Of a stretch of 64,000 bases of DNA, positions 9,520 to 17,573 are shown one piece after another; the stretch's first letter is position 1, and each line of letters opens with the position of its first letter. The stretch is from KBS-83 sp051025295 (GTDB lineage: Bacteria > Acidobacteriota > Terriglobia > Terriglobales > Acidobacteriaceae): NCBI GenBank assembly GCA_051025295.1, contig JBMGJV010000017.1; one strand, written 5' to 3'. The notes under the pieces were generated by a model. The model made no database searches. It saw only the letters and a program-made list of their open reading frames with translations, and was not told the DNA's origin. Made by a program: the position numbers and the translations under genes.

Positions 9520-9525
9520 AGTGTA
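9520..9525 (-). promoter_or_regulatory. Candidate -10 box of nadV
   Basis: TACACT on the minus strand, preceded by GC, ends 9 nt before the ATG at 9510. No Shine-Dalgarno intervenes, so a leaderless or near-leaderless transcript is inferred. Confidence 0.5.
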
Positions 9526-9584
9526 GCGGGGGAACGATTGCAACTCCCGGGAGTCCTTCGTCGTCCGAGAATCATCGAACAATC

Positions 9585-10727
9585 ATGCATGCGGATTTCA
9601 CCTCGGAAGCCGTGATCGACACGGGCAGCAGGCAGGTGCGGCTCTCCGTTCTGGATCAATCGCCGGTCCCGGAGGGCAGCACACCGGCGGACGCGATCCG
9701 GAACTCGATTGAGCTGGCGCGTCACGTCGAGCGGCTCGGCTACCACCGCTTCTGGATGTCTGAGCACCACGCCATGGACCTGCTGGCATGCACCGCGCCG
9801 GAGGTGCTGCTGGCGCGCATCGGTGCAGAGACGTCGCGCATCCGCCTCGGCTCCGGGGGCATCATGCTGCCGCACTACAGCCCGTTTAAAGTGGCGGAGG
9901 TTTTTCGCACACTGCACGCGCTCTATCCCGGCCGGGTGGATCTTGGCATCGGTCGCGCGCCCGGCGGTGGCCCGCTCGAAGCGCATGCCCTGCGGCGCGA
10001 TCGCACCCAGCGGCCCACGGACGACTTCCCGGAGCAACTCACGGAGCTGCTGTCGTTCCTCGACCAGGGCTTCCCCCGCGAGCATCCGTTTTCGCAGCTC
10101 ACCGTCTCGCCGGCCATGCCGGGCGGCCCTGAGGTCTGGCTGCTCGGGTCGAGTCTGTGGAGCGCCGAAGCTGCCGCGCAGTATGGGCTGCCCTACGCGT
10201 TCGCGCACTTCTTCAGCCCCATCGCGACGCGGCGCGCGATGGAGCACTACCGCGAATCGTTCCGCGAGAGCGGGCACGCAGCGCGCCCCTACACCAGCAT
10301 CGCCATCGGCGTGCTCTGCGCCGAGACAGACGAAGAAGCGCGCTTCCTCATGGCCAGCCCGCAACTGCTGATGCGGCGCATCCGCGCAGGTGATCGCCGC
10401 CCCGTGCCACGGCCTGAGATCGCGATTCGTGAGCTGGAGCGCCAGGGCCCGGTGCCGATGGAAGAAGGCGAGTGGCCGCGCTACATCTACGGCACGCCGG
10501 AACGCGTGCGTGAGCAGCTTGCCTCCGTCGCGAAGGCGCTCGATCTCGATGAGCTGATCGCGGTCACCATCGTGCACGATCACGAGGCGCGCCTGCGCTC
10601 CTATCAACTGCTCACGGGAAGCAACGTGTCACAGAACGGACCAGTCGATCAGAAGCAATGGGCTGCCGCAGGTGCAGGTACGCCTACCCAGCCCGATCCC
10701 AATTTCAGGGAAGGACGTCTCTCTTGA
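9585..10727 (+). CDS. Luciferase-like flavin-dependent oxidoreductase
   Basis: The 380-residue protein belongs to the LLM (bacterial luciferase-like) class with an F420/FMN TIM-barrel. The N-terminal half shows LSVLDQSPVPEG, ARHVERLGYHRFWMSEHH, GSGGIMLPHYSPFKVAE and GRVDLGIGRAPGG, the usual order in the YhbW-like subgroup. The C-terminus carries the expected YGTPERVREQL and LDELIAVTIVHD segments. The substrate is unknown; the subgroup acts as alkane-type or unassigned monooxygenases. Its TGA overlaps the ATG of the SDR gene by one base, so the two are probably co-translated. Confidence 0.88.
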   Translation: MHADFTSEAVIDTGSRQVRLSVLDQSPVPEGSTPADAIRNSIELARHVERLGYHRFWMSEHHAMDLLACTAPEVLLARIGAETSRIRLGSGGIMLPHYSPFKVAEVFRTLHALYPGRVDLGIGRAPGGGPLEAHALRRDRTQRPTDDFPEQLTELLSFLDQGFPREHPFSQLTVSPAMPGGPEVWLLGSSLWSAEAAAQYGLPYAFAHFFSPIATRRAMEHYRESFRESGHAARPYTSIAIGVLCAETDEEARFLMASPQLLMRRIRAGDRRPVPRPEIAIRELERQGPVPMEEGEWPRYIYGTPERVREQLASVAKALDLDELIAVTIVHDHEARLRSYQLLTGSNVSQNGPVDQKQWAAAGAGTPTQPDPNFREGRLS

Positions 10728-11434
10728 TGACAGAACAGCAGGTTGTAGTCATTGGCGGTTCCGAAGGGATTGGGCTCGCCGTCGCGAAGGCAGCGAGAGC
10801 TCTCGGTGCTCGAGTCCTGGCCGTCTCACGAACCAAAGCGAAGCTTGAAGCCGCGCAACAGGCTGTCAGCGGTCTAGACATCCGCGTCGCGGACATCAAC
10901 GACAGGGCAGCGATCCAAGAGCTCTTCTCAGAACTCCCGGCTGTCGATCATGTCTACATCGCGGCTGGCAGCACGAAGATCGGCGGTCCGCTTGACGACC
11001 CGCTGCAGGACTTTCGCCAGAAGTTCGACGAACGCCTCTGGGGTTCGATCGAAGTCGTTCGCGCAGCGCATAGTCGCATGCGCCCCGGCGGTTCGTTCAC
11101 CTTTACTGGTGGCCTCTCGTCCGACCGCCCCGTCAGTGGAGCCTGGGTGTCGGGCGTCGCGACGATGGCGACGGAACAACTGGCGCGCGTCCTCGCTCTG
11201 GAGCTTGCCCCCATTCGCTTCAACGCCATCTCCCCGGGCTATACAGACACGCCGATGTGGAACGACATCTTCCCGGATAGCGGATCACAGGCGCTCGCTG
11301 AGGTCACAAAGAAACACCTCGTCCCTCGTCTCGCGACCGCAGACGAAGTCGCCCAGGCCGTACTGCTGCTGATGCAGAACGGAGCGATCACGGGTGAGAC
11401 GATTCACGTCGATTGTGGAGCACGGTTGGTCTAA
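10727..11434 (+). CDS. Short-chain dehydrogenase/reductase
   Basis: The 235-residue protein has a Rossmann start (VVVIGGSEGIGLAVAKAA), a C-terminal FNAISPGYTDTPMW segment and the final GETIHVDCGARLV strand, as in classical SDRs. The usual YxxxK catalytic pair is not evident: around the expected site the sequence reads VSGAWVSGVATMATEQLAR, with neither Tyr nor Lys. It may therefore be a divergent or non-catalytic member. GGAAGGA precedes the ATG, which overlaps the upstream stop. Codon use looks less GC-rich than in neighbouring genes, a weak hint of later acquisition. Confidence 0.85.
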   Translation: MTEQQVVVIGGSEGIGLAVAKAARALGARVLAVSRTKAKLEAAQQAVSGLDIRVADINDRAAIQELFSELPAVDHVYIAAGSTKIGGPLDDPLQDFRQKFDERLWGSIEVVRAAHSRMRPGGSFTFTGGLSSDRPVSGAWVSGVATMATEQLARVLALELAPIRFNAISPGYTDTPMWNDIFPDSGSQALAEVTKKHLVPRLATADEVAQAVLLLMQNGAITGETIHVDCGARLV

Positions 11435-11452
11435 CGCTTCGCGCGAGCGCGG

Positions 11453-12661
11453 CTATGGGTGCCCGCTGAGCAGGTTACCCAGGTTGGTCGCCAGCCGGCA
11501 GCTCGCAATGCCGTACGCTCCCAGCGCGATCACGTAGCCCAGCATGGCGGGATAGAGCGGACTCCCGGTCCAACTCCATCTCGTCACGTTCTCGTCGGAG
11601 TAGGTCCGGCTCTGCCGCGCAGCGCCCGTGCTCTCAAGCGCGAGCACGACCAGCGTTGCGTTCACGGCAATCCCCGCGATCCAGCGCATCGCATCGTGCC
11701 CCAGCGGCAGCAGCAGCAACGGCGCACACAGCAGGGCCATCACCGCCCAGCGCAGCCGCGGCGCATAGTCACGGTCGCGCAGTGACCGCTCCAAGAGCCA
11801 GCCCAGCATCGCAAAGTAGGGCAGCGACAGCAGGCAGGTGAGCACGATCGCGCTGAGCAGCCGCGTGGTGTAGAGCGCACGCACAAAATGCAACTGCTGT
11901 GTGAGCGTGCTTGAGAGCACCAGGAACACCGTGCCCTCTAGCGGCATGTCGGTGCGCTGCTGCGCGGCGGCCAGGTACTCCGGGTGCGGGGCAGTCCACT
12001 TGCCGAAGTGCACGATAGCCACGAACGCCAGTCCCACCAGCACGACATGCATCACGGCAAGCGGCAGCGCGAGCCGTTTGCTGCGCACCCGGTCCAGCAG
12101 CAGCACAGCGATGGCTGGGTAGAACAGCAGCAGATTGGCCTCATGCACCAGCAGCGCCGCGATGCTGAGCACCAGCGACAGCACAAAGCCGGCCACCGCC
12201 GGCAGTTCCACCAGCGACCACACTGCAAGCACCATCAGCACATACAGCACGCTGTCCAGATCGCCCGAGAGATACGCGAAGTGCGGCAGCAGCGCGGGCG
12301 CGGAGAAGAGCAGCGCTGCCAGCGCGCGCTGTTCCAGCGTGCCGAAGAAGAACCGGCGGAACGCGCCGTAGGTCGCGACCAGCACCGTCGCGAAGATCGC
12401 CATCTCGATCGCGAAGATCGTGTGCAGGCTGAGAAAGCCAACGTGTGCGAGGAGCTCACCCAGCAAGCCCCGCTTCACAAACCCGTGCTGATAGTTGAGG
12501 AAGTAATGCGTCGGTCCGTAGGTGCGCCGGAACATGCCGCCCAGCCAGAGCAGCGACACCAGCAACGGCACTGCGGAGAGCAGGCCCGCGGCGCCCCGCA
12601 CAAGGAGCGCCGGGCCCGGCGAGCCTGTTCGTTCTGCGACCAGCCGCGAAGAATGCATCAT
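11453..12661 (-). CDS. Polytopic membrane protein of unknown function
   Basis: The 402-residue protein has about ten hydrophobic segments. A conserved-looking loop after the first helix (THYFLNYQHGFVKRGLLGELL) is followed by an acidic LSGDLDSVLY segment. The layout recalls polytopic glycosyltransferase-like or EpsG-like membrane proteins, but I see no diagnostic catalytic motif, so the function stays open. Two adjacent ATGs (12661 and 12658) are possible starts, with GGAG just upstream. It lies 60 bp downstream of the secreted protein gene on the same strand and may share its transcript. Confidence 0.75.
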   Translation of the reverse strand: MMHSSRLVAERTGSPGPALLVRGAAGLLSAVPLLVSLLWLGGMFRRTYGPTHYFLNYQHGFVKRGLLGELLAHVGFLSLHTIFAIEMAIFATVLVATYGAFRRFFFGTLEQRALAALLFSAPALLPHFAYLSGDLDSVLYVLMVLAVWSLVELPAVAGFVLSLVLSIAALLVHEANLLLFYPAIAVLLLDRVRSKRLALPLAVMHVVLVGLAFVAIVHFGKWTAPHPEYLAAAQQRTDMPLEGTVFLVLSSTLTQQLHFVRALYTTRLLSAIVLTCLLSLPYFAMLGWLLERSLRDRDYAPRLRWAVMALLCAPLLLLPLGHDAMRWIAGIAVNATLVVLALESTGAARQSRTYSDENVTRWSWTGSPLYPAMLGYVIALGAYGIASCRLATNLGNLLSGHP

Positions 12662-12721
12662 CGCTCCACTCAGATGCCGCCGCTTCCGCCACTAACAACC
12701 ATGCGCCACGAAAACAGCGGG

Positions 12722-13750
12722 TTAGCTGCCGCCGTTTGCCCGCTGCACCTGGTCGATGATGCGCTGCAGCAGCACGATCCGGAAGTTGATGCGCCGGGCC
12801 ACGTCCGGCAGGAACTCAGAGACATAATTCCCGATCGGCGCCGTCGCGATCGCCGTCACATACCGCGTCGTTGAGGCTTCGAAGCTCACCCTGCGCCCAG
12901 GCACGTAAACATTCCCCAGGCCGATTTGCACCCCTGTCGTGATCAGGTTGGAGTAGTTCAGCATGCCGCTGCCCGTGTCGCTCTGCGACCAGACCACCTG
13001 CGACGTGGCGTGCACGATGCGCCGCCCGAACGACGCGTTCGGCGTGCGGTGGTAGTGCGGGTCCTGGTGCGTGACCGCCGGGATCAGGAACGTGCCGAAG
13101 AATTCGCCGATCGCCGTCTCGCAGTACGCCACTCCGAAGTTGCGGAAGTAGCCGCCCAGCCCCGGGCCATACGGCGAGTGCGGGTCCGACGCAACCGTAA
13201 TGCCCGACAGAAAGCTGACCGTCGCCAGGTTGTAGGGATCGCTGAAATTGCGCAGCGCCAGGTAGCCCTTCTGCCGCGCCGAGAGCGGGTGCGGGACCGC
13301 ATCCAGAAAGCGCTGGAAGTAGTCGACGTTGGTCACGCAGCACAGATTCCGCGGTTCCAGGCTGCACAGGTTGTCGAGGCACGCGGCGGGGTGTGCGGGA
13401 ATGCCCAGCGACTGCAGCCGCCTCTGTGGCAGCGACCGCGGCGTGGGGCTCACCGGCGGAAATCCCGGCGTGGTTGGCTTCTGCACCTGCGGCGATCCGG
13501 CCAGCCCCGCAGGCCCGGGGTCGAGCGTGATATCGATCTCCGGCGCAGTGCGCTGCGGCTCGGGAGCATCGGGCAGCGCATCCTCGGGATCGCTATGCGC
13601 TGGCGCAGAGGCCGCACTCGCCGCCATCGCCGCCGGGCTGGCGCTGTGCATCGTTGCGGTCAGGGCGGACTGCGCATGCACCGTCAGCCCCATCCACAGC
13701 GGCGCAAGCGCCAGCAGGGCGAACCAGGAGCGTCGATGGCGGCAGGGCAT
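12722..13750 (-). CDS. Conserved secreted or outer-membrane protein of unknown function
   Basis: The 342-residue product starts at an ATG at 13750 with GGAAGG about 12 nt upstream; a GTG at 13807 would add 19 residues. It has a signal peptide (WFALLALAPLWMGLTVHAQ), an Ala/Pro-rich linker and a C-terminal region with FLSGITVASDP, FGTFLIPAVTHQDPHYHR and ETSTTRYVT-like strands. The HQDPHYHR-type motif recurs, as I recall, in acidobacterial envelope proteins with no assigned role. I infer an envelope location only. Confidence 0.72.
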   Translation of the reverse strand: MPCRHRRSWFALLALAPLWMGLTVHAQSALTATMHSASPAAMAASAASAPAHSDPEDALPDAPEPQRTAPEIDITLDPGPAGLAGSPQVQKPTTPGFPPVSPTPRSLPQRRLQSLGIPAHPAACLDNLCSLEPRNLCCVTNVDYFQRFLDAVPHPLSARQKGYLALRNFSDPYNLATVSFLSGITVASDPHSPYGPGLGGYFRNFGVAYCETAIGEFFGTFLIPAVTHQDPHYHRTPNASFGRRIVHATSQVVWSQSDTGSGMLNYSNLITTGVQIGLGNVYVPGRRVSFEASTTRYVTAIATAPIGNYVSEFLPDVARRINFRIVLLQRIIDQVQRANGGS

Positions 13751-14198
13751 GCGGGCGGGCGGTTTCCTTCCGTGAAGGACGTCTGAATGGCTGATCAGGT
13801 CGCGCACTCGTTACACAATTCCCGCAAGCATGGCTTTGGCGTCGGGCGGCCCCGTGTCACTCGTGACCCAGGCGCTCGGCCCCGCGCGGAACATCTGCTG
13901 CCGCTTCGGAGACGGGCACGCGATGCACCGTCCCGTGGGCGATAGTAGCGCGGATTGTCTCGACGAAAGCGCCGAATCAGCAGGTTCACTTCCAATCGGA
14001 GCCGCCAGCCCACCGTTCTGGACCGGGCGATCCCGATCCGGAATGCGCCTCGCCGGGTCCGGATAGTCGTTGGCTCAGATGCATGCTTCGTCCACAGCGC
14101 CAAGGCATGCGCGCATTTACCGCGCGGGCACATCCGCAAGCGGGAGTCATTGACCACCGCACTCGCCCACGCGGAGACTAGGAAGCAGGAGATGCAGT
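13751..14198. other. Gene-free interval between divergent genes
   Basis: About 450 bp separate the divergent genes. The open frames inside are Arg-rich, start poorly and resemble no protein I know. No convincing hairpin, repeat or RNA gene is visible. The interval presumably holds the two divergent promoters. Confidence 0.5.
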
Positions 14199-14474
14199 AT
14201 GAGCGAACCGACATCCCAATCCGGCAAAACCACCTTTGAGAACTTCGGCCGCAAGGTCGATGCCAGGGTGGGAAACGTGGGGCCGCGGATCGAAGACGAG
14301 GTCAAGCGCGTCATCGCCTACCTCAACGATCAGGTAGTGCCCCAGGCACGGCAGAACTCGTCCTCGGCCCTGCGCGCGGCCTCCGAACAGCTGAGCCGCC
14401 TCGCGGACTACCTAGAAAAACAACAGCACCCGCAGACCGTCGAAGACGCTCCCCGGGATTCACAGAGTGCATAA
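14199..14474 (+). CDS. Small hydrophilic protein of unknown function
   Basis: This 91-residue acidic and helical protein has GKTTFENFGRKVDARV near the start and a likely amphipathic helix (RIEDEVKRVIAYLNDQVV, then ALRAASEQLSRLADYLEK). AGGAG lies upstream of the ATG. It overlaps the start of the RlpA-like gene by 8 nt, so the two are likely translated together, suggesting an envelope-related role. No named family is recognised. Confidence 0.75.
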   Translation: MSEPTSQSGKTTFENFGRKVDARVGNVGPRIEDEVKRVIAYLNDQVVPQARQNSSSALRAASEQLSRLADYLEKQQHPQTVEDAPRDSQSA

Positions 14475-15243
14475 AACTTCGGCGGCGCTGCTCGCTCTCG
14501 GTGTTCTGGCCATCGCCGGCTGCCATCATCAGCCGGTGACCGCCGGTGCGCCGCCGCCGCCGATCCTGCTGCCAGCGCCCGGCTCCGCGTCCTACCCTGC
14601 ACCACCGCCCACCACCGGCACGGCTCCCCTCGTGCCGACCACCACCAACCCTGGCGTCACCTCGGCCGCGGATCTAGCATTTGTCGCGAGCCACTCGCCC
14701 GTGTGGAGCGAGACCGGCCTCGCGAGCTGGTACGGACCGCCCTACAACAAACGCCGCGGCGCCAACGGCCAGATCTTCGATCAGGACGCGATGACCGCCG
14801 CGCATCGCACCCTCCCGCTCAACTCGCTGATCCGTGTCACCAACGTGAAGACCGGGCAGCAGGCAGTGCTGCACGTCACCGACCGTGGCCCCTTCGTGCC
14901 CGGGCGCGTGCTCGACTTGTCGCTCGCCTCCGCGAAGGCGCTCGGCGTCTACCTCCCGGGCACGGAAACCGTGCGCATCGAAGTCTTCGCTGTGCCGTCA
15001 CCCATCGACACCGGCGGCCGCTGGTGTGTGCAGATCGGCGCATTCAAGGACGGCTCCGAAGCCGAGAAGCTGCGCGATCACCTCAGCCGCAAGTACGAGA
15101 CCGCCAACGTCATCGAGTTCACCGGCCCCACCGGCCACTGGGTGCGCATCCGCCCCCTCCGCGATGACAAAACGCGCGCCGTCGAGATCGAGCACGACCT
15201 CAAGCCGAAGGAAGGCGAAGCCTACCTCGTCCGCCTCGACTGA
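14467..15243 (+). CDS. rlpA: RlpA-family septal-ring lipoprotein with SPOR domain
   Basis: The 258-residue protein begins at GTG within the upstream gene. It has a lipobox ending in AIAGC, a Pro-rich spacer, a double-psi beta-barrel (GLASWYGPPYNKRRGANGQIF, given as GLASWYGPP and RRGANGQIFD, then TAAHRTLPLNSLIRVTN and VTDRGPFVPGRVLDLS) and a C-terminal SPOR domain from about residue 180 (WCVQIGAFKDGSEAEKL). RlpA proteins bind denuded glycan strands at division sites and some act as lytic transglycosylases. The catalytic-region Asp of the VTDRGPF motif is kept. Confidence 0.93.
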   Translation: MHKTSAALLALGVLAIAGCHHQPVTAGAPPPPILLPAPGSASYPAPPPTTGTAPLVPTTTNPGVTSAADLAFVASHSPVWSETGLASWYGPPYNKRRGANGQIFDQDAMTAAHRTLPLNSLIRVTNVKTGQQAVLHVTDRGPFVPGRVLDLSLASAKALGVYLPGTETVRIEVFAVPSPIDTGGRWCVQIGAFKDGSEAEKLRDHLSRKYETANVIEFTGPTGHWVRIRPLRDDKTRAVEIEHDLKPKEGEAYLVRLD

Positions 15244-15400
15244 GTTCCACGCCTCGCCGATCTTCGTTCAGCACATCTTTGCTCTGCCCGAATGATGCTG
15301 CAACGAACTTGTCACCCTATCAATTACGAATTGCGCGCGACCCTTCCTGACGGCAACGAACCCCATGTCGGCCTCCATCGTATCTGGCAAGGAGGGAAAC

Positions 15401-15691
15401 ATGGCGACACAACACGAAGGGACCGGGCAGCACAAGCACAAGAGCAGCGAAGAGCCGTTTCCGCACAACGAGGCCCCCACCACCAGCGGTGGCGGCAAGT
15501 CCTCCAGTGGCAAGTCCTCAACCAGCGAGCACAGCCACTCCGCATCGCACGAGGCAAAGAGCTCCGGCAGCCGCAGCGGTGGCAGCAGCAGTGAGAGCTC
15601 GGATCTGAAGGAGCGCGAGTATCGCGGTCCCGACGGTGAGATCCACCACCACACCACGACCTACCAGGAGCAGCACAAGGGCAAGAGCTAG
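15401..15691 (+). CDS. Small Ser/Gly/His-rich hydrophilic protein
   Basis: The 96-residue product starts at ATG 15401, chosen because GGAGGG lies a few nt upstream; an earlier in-frame ATG at 15365 lacks a ribosome site. It is composed mostly of Ser, Gly, His, Lys and Glu and has no hydrophobic core, so it is probably disordered. The end (DLKEREYRGPDGEIHHHT) is the only patterned part. A terminator follows. Function is unknown; stress-related roles are possible but not shown. Confidence 0.65.
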   Translation: MATQHEGTGQHKHKSSEEPFPHNEAPTTSGGGKSSSGKSSTSEHSHSASHEAKSSGSRSGGSSSESSDLKEREYRGPDGEIHHHTTTYQEQHKGKS

Positions 15692-15726
15692 CGCCCGCTC
15701 CGCCTGCGGCGTAAGCCGTCCACCAA

Positions 15727-15752
15727 GGCCCCGTCCCAGCGGCGGGGCCCTT
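15727..15752 (+). terminator. Hairpin terminator after the Ser/Gly-rich protein
   Basis: A 7-bp stem (GGCCCCG / CGGGGCC) with a 9-nt loop is followed only by CTT, so termination may be partial. Confidence 0.6.
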
Positions 15753-15806
15753 CACGTTGCCCCCCGAACGCGAGCGTAAGAGACGGATTTGCGAATACGC
15801 ATTTGC

Positions 15807-15812
15807 TACAAA
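15807..15812 (+). promoter_or_regulatory. Candidate -10 box of the M48 protease gene
   Basis: TACAAA, preceded by TGC, ends 5 nt before the ATG at 15818, and no Shine-Dalgarno is present. Confidence 0.4.
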
Positions 15813-15817
15813 CAAGC

Positions 15818-17146
15818 ATGCGCTGGCTGACACTCGCTCTGGCACTCGCGTTGGCTCTCCCCGCCGTCCTCGCCGGTCGTCCCGCATTCGTTGCTGGTCC
15901 TGTGTTCGCTGCTACGGCCGACTCCTCGACCGCCATGCAGGCGTCGCGCCCGCCCGCGTACTCACTGCCACCCGCCAAGCTCGCGAAGGCCGAAGCACTC
16001 GAGCGCCAGAGCCGCTGGCTCTGGGCCGGTGGCACCGTGTGGGAGTTCGCGTCGCTGCTGCTGATCCTTGGCCTCGGCTGGGCCGCAGGTCTTGGTCGCC
16101 TCGCAGCGCGAGTCACGCATCGCGCATGGGTGCAGGGGCTCATCTTTCTCCCGCTGCTCTTTCTTCTTCTGCGCGTGCTCGACCTGCCACTCGCGCTCTT
16201 CGGCCATCACCTCGGCCTCGCCTACGGGCTCTCTGTCGAGCGCTGGCCCGCCTGGTGGTGGGACTGGACCAAGGGTCTGCTCCTCAACCTCGCCGTCATG
16301 ACGCTGGTGCTCTCGCTGTTGTTCGCCATCGTGCGCCATGCGCGCCGCCGCTGGTGGCTGTGGTTCTGGCTGCTCTCGCTCCCGCTCATGCTCGCCGCCA
16401 TCTACGCGGAGCCGCTCGTCATCGATCCGCTGTTCAATCACTTCGAGCCGCTCTCGCGCTCCAGCCCCGAGCTGGTGGCGCGCCTCGAGCAGGTCGTCGC
16501 GCGCAGCGGTGAGCACATCCCGTCCGACCGAATGTTCCTGATGAAGGCAAGCGAGAAGGTCACCGGCCTGAATGCATATGTGACCGGCTTCGGCGGATCA
16601 AAGCGCGTCGTCGTCTGGGATACATCGCTGCAGAAGTCCACGCCCGATGAAGTGCTGTTCATCTTCGGCCACGAGCTTGGCCACTACGTGCTCGGTGACG
16701 TCACGCACGGGCTCATCTACGGCGCGCTCGGCCTGCTGCTCGCGCTCTGGCTGGCGTCCTATGTCGTCGAATGGCTGATCCATCGCTACAGCGCAGCGTG
16801 GCACATCACGAGCATCACGGATTGGAGCGCCGTGGTCGTGCTGATGCTCGTGTTCGCCATCTTCAACTTCGTCAGCGAGCCGATCGCGAACGCCATCAGC
16901 CGGCGCATCGAACATCGCGCGGACGTCTACGGGCAGGAGGTCGTGCACGGCATCGTCGCCGACCCGCAGGCCACCGCCATGCACAGCTTTCAGACACTCG
17001 GTGAGGAGTCGCTCGATGTGCCCGACCCCAATCGCGCGCTCGTGTTCTGGACCTACAGCCATCCGCCGATCCCCGATCGCGCTGCATTCGCGCGCGACTA
17101 CAACCCGTGGAGCCCTGGGCATTCCCCGCGCTTTTTTCCGCGCTGA
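15818..17146 (+). CDS. M48-family membrane metalloprotease (CAAX protease-like)
   Basis: The 442-residue protein has a signal-anchor followed by several membrane segments and the zinc motif HELGH at residues 285-289 in the context FIFGHELGHYVLGD. A second-helix ligand lies in RRIEHRADVYGQE. Order and length match the Ste24/M48 CAAX-protease type with the active site in the membrane-enclosed chamber. In bacteria these proteins take part in membrane-protein quality control. The ATG at 15818 is preferred over a TTG at 15803. The HIT gene follows after 22 bp. Confidence 0.92.
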   Translation: MRWLTLALALALALPAVLAGRPAFVAGPVFAATADSSTAMQASRPPAYSLPPAKLAKAEALERQSRWLWAGGTVWEFASLLLILGLGWAAGLGRLAARVTHRAWVQGLIFLPLLFLLLRVLDLPLALFGHHLGLAYGLSVERWPAWWWDWTKGLLLNLAVMTLVLSLLFAIVRHARRRWWLWFWLLSLPLMLAAIYAEPLVIDPLFNHFEPLSRSSPELVARLEQVVARSGEHIPSDRMFLMKASEKVTGLNAYVTGFGGSKRVVVWDTSLQKSTPDEVLFIFGHELGHYVLGDVTHGLIYGALGLLLALWLASYVVEWLIHRYSAAWHITSITDWSAVVVLMLVFAIFNFVSEPIANAISRRIEHRADVYGQEVVHGIVADPQATAMHSFQTLGEESLDVPDPNRALVFWTYSHPPIPDRAAFARDYNPWSPGHSPRFFPR

Positions 17147-17155
17147 CGGATCGGG

Positions 17156-17161
17156 TACTCT
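17156..17161 (+). promoter_or_regulatory. Candidate -10 box of the HIT gene
   Basis: TACTCT ends 7 nt before the ATG at 17169, with no Shine-Dalgarno between. Confidence 0.45.
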
Positions 17162-17168
17162 GAGCGGC

Positions 17169-17504
17169 ATGGATTGTGTGTTCTGCAAAATTGCCGCGGG
17201 CGAGATTCCAGCCAAGCGGCTGTATGAGGACGACCATGCCGTCGCCTTTGCCGATCTCGAGCCGCAGGCGCCGGTGCACGTGCTGCTGATTCCACGCAAA
17301 CACATCGTGTCCCTGGCGCACATGTCGCCGGGGGACGAGCAGTTGATCGGCCACCTGCACGCCGTCGCAAAGAGCCTGGCCGAGGAGCGCAGACTCGATG
17401 GCTATCGCACCGTCATCAACACCGGCGCGGACGGCGGCCAGACCGTGCAGCACGTGCATCTGCATCTGCTCGGTGGCCGCTCGTTGAAGTGGCCTCCCGG
17501 CTAG
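17169..17504 (+). CDS. HIT-family nucleotide hydrolase
   Basis: The 111-residue protein opens with the zinc-binding-like CVFCKIAAGEIPA typical of HINT proteins and ends with the catalytic triad motif HVHLHLLGG. Family members cleave nucleoside phosphoramidates or dinucleotides such as Ap4A in the cytoplasm. The ATG at 17169 gives the standard family N-terminus; the longer open frame upstream overlaps the M48 gene and is not coding. Confidence 0.96.
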   Translation: MDCVFCKIAAGEIPAKRLYEDDHAVAFADLEPQAPVHVLLIPRKHIVSLAHMSPGDEQLIGHLHAVAKSLAEERRLDGYRTVINTGADGGQTVQHVHLHLLGGRSLKWPPG

Positions 17505-17524
17505 CGAGGCACGGCAAAAAAGAA

Positions 17525-17549
17525 GAAGGCCCGCACAAGGCGGGCCTTC
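17525..17549 (-). terminator. Terminator shared by converging HIT and receiver-like genes
   Basis: A 10-bp perfect stem (GAAGGCCCGC / GCGGGCCTTC) with a 5-nt loop is followed on the minus strand by a T-rich run (TTCTTCTTTTTTGCC). It serves mainly the minus-strand gene and may also stop the HIT transcript. Confidence 0.85.
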
Positions 17550-17573
17550 GATGTTGCAAACGGCTCTGGCTGC

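Noticed and set aside
13795..14214. 139-codon minus-strand frame in the divergent interval
   Set aside because: Arg/Ser-rich, no ribosome site, and overlaps the start of a supported small gene.
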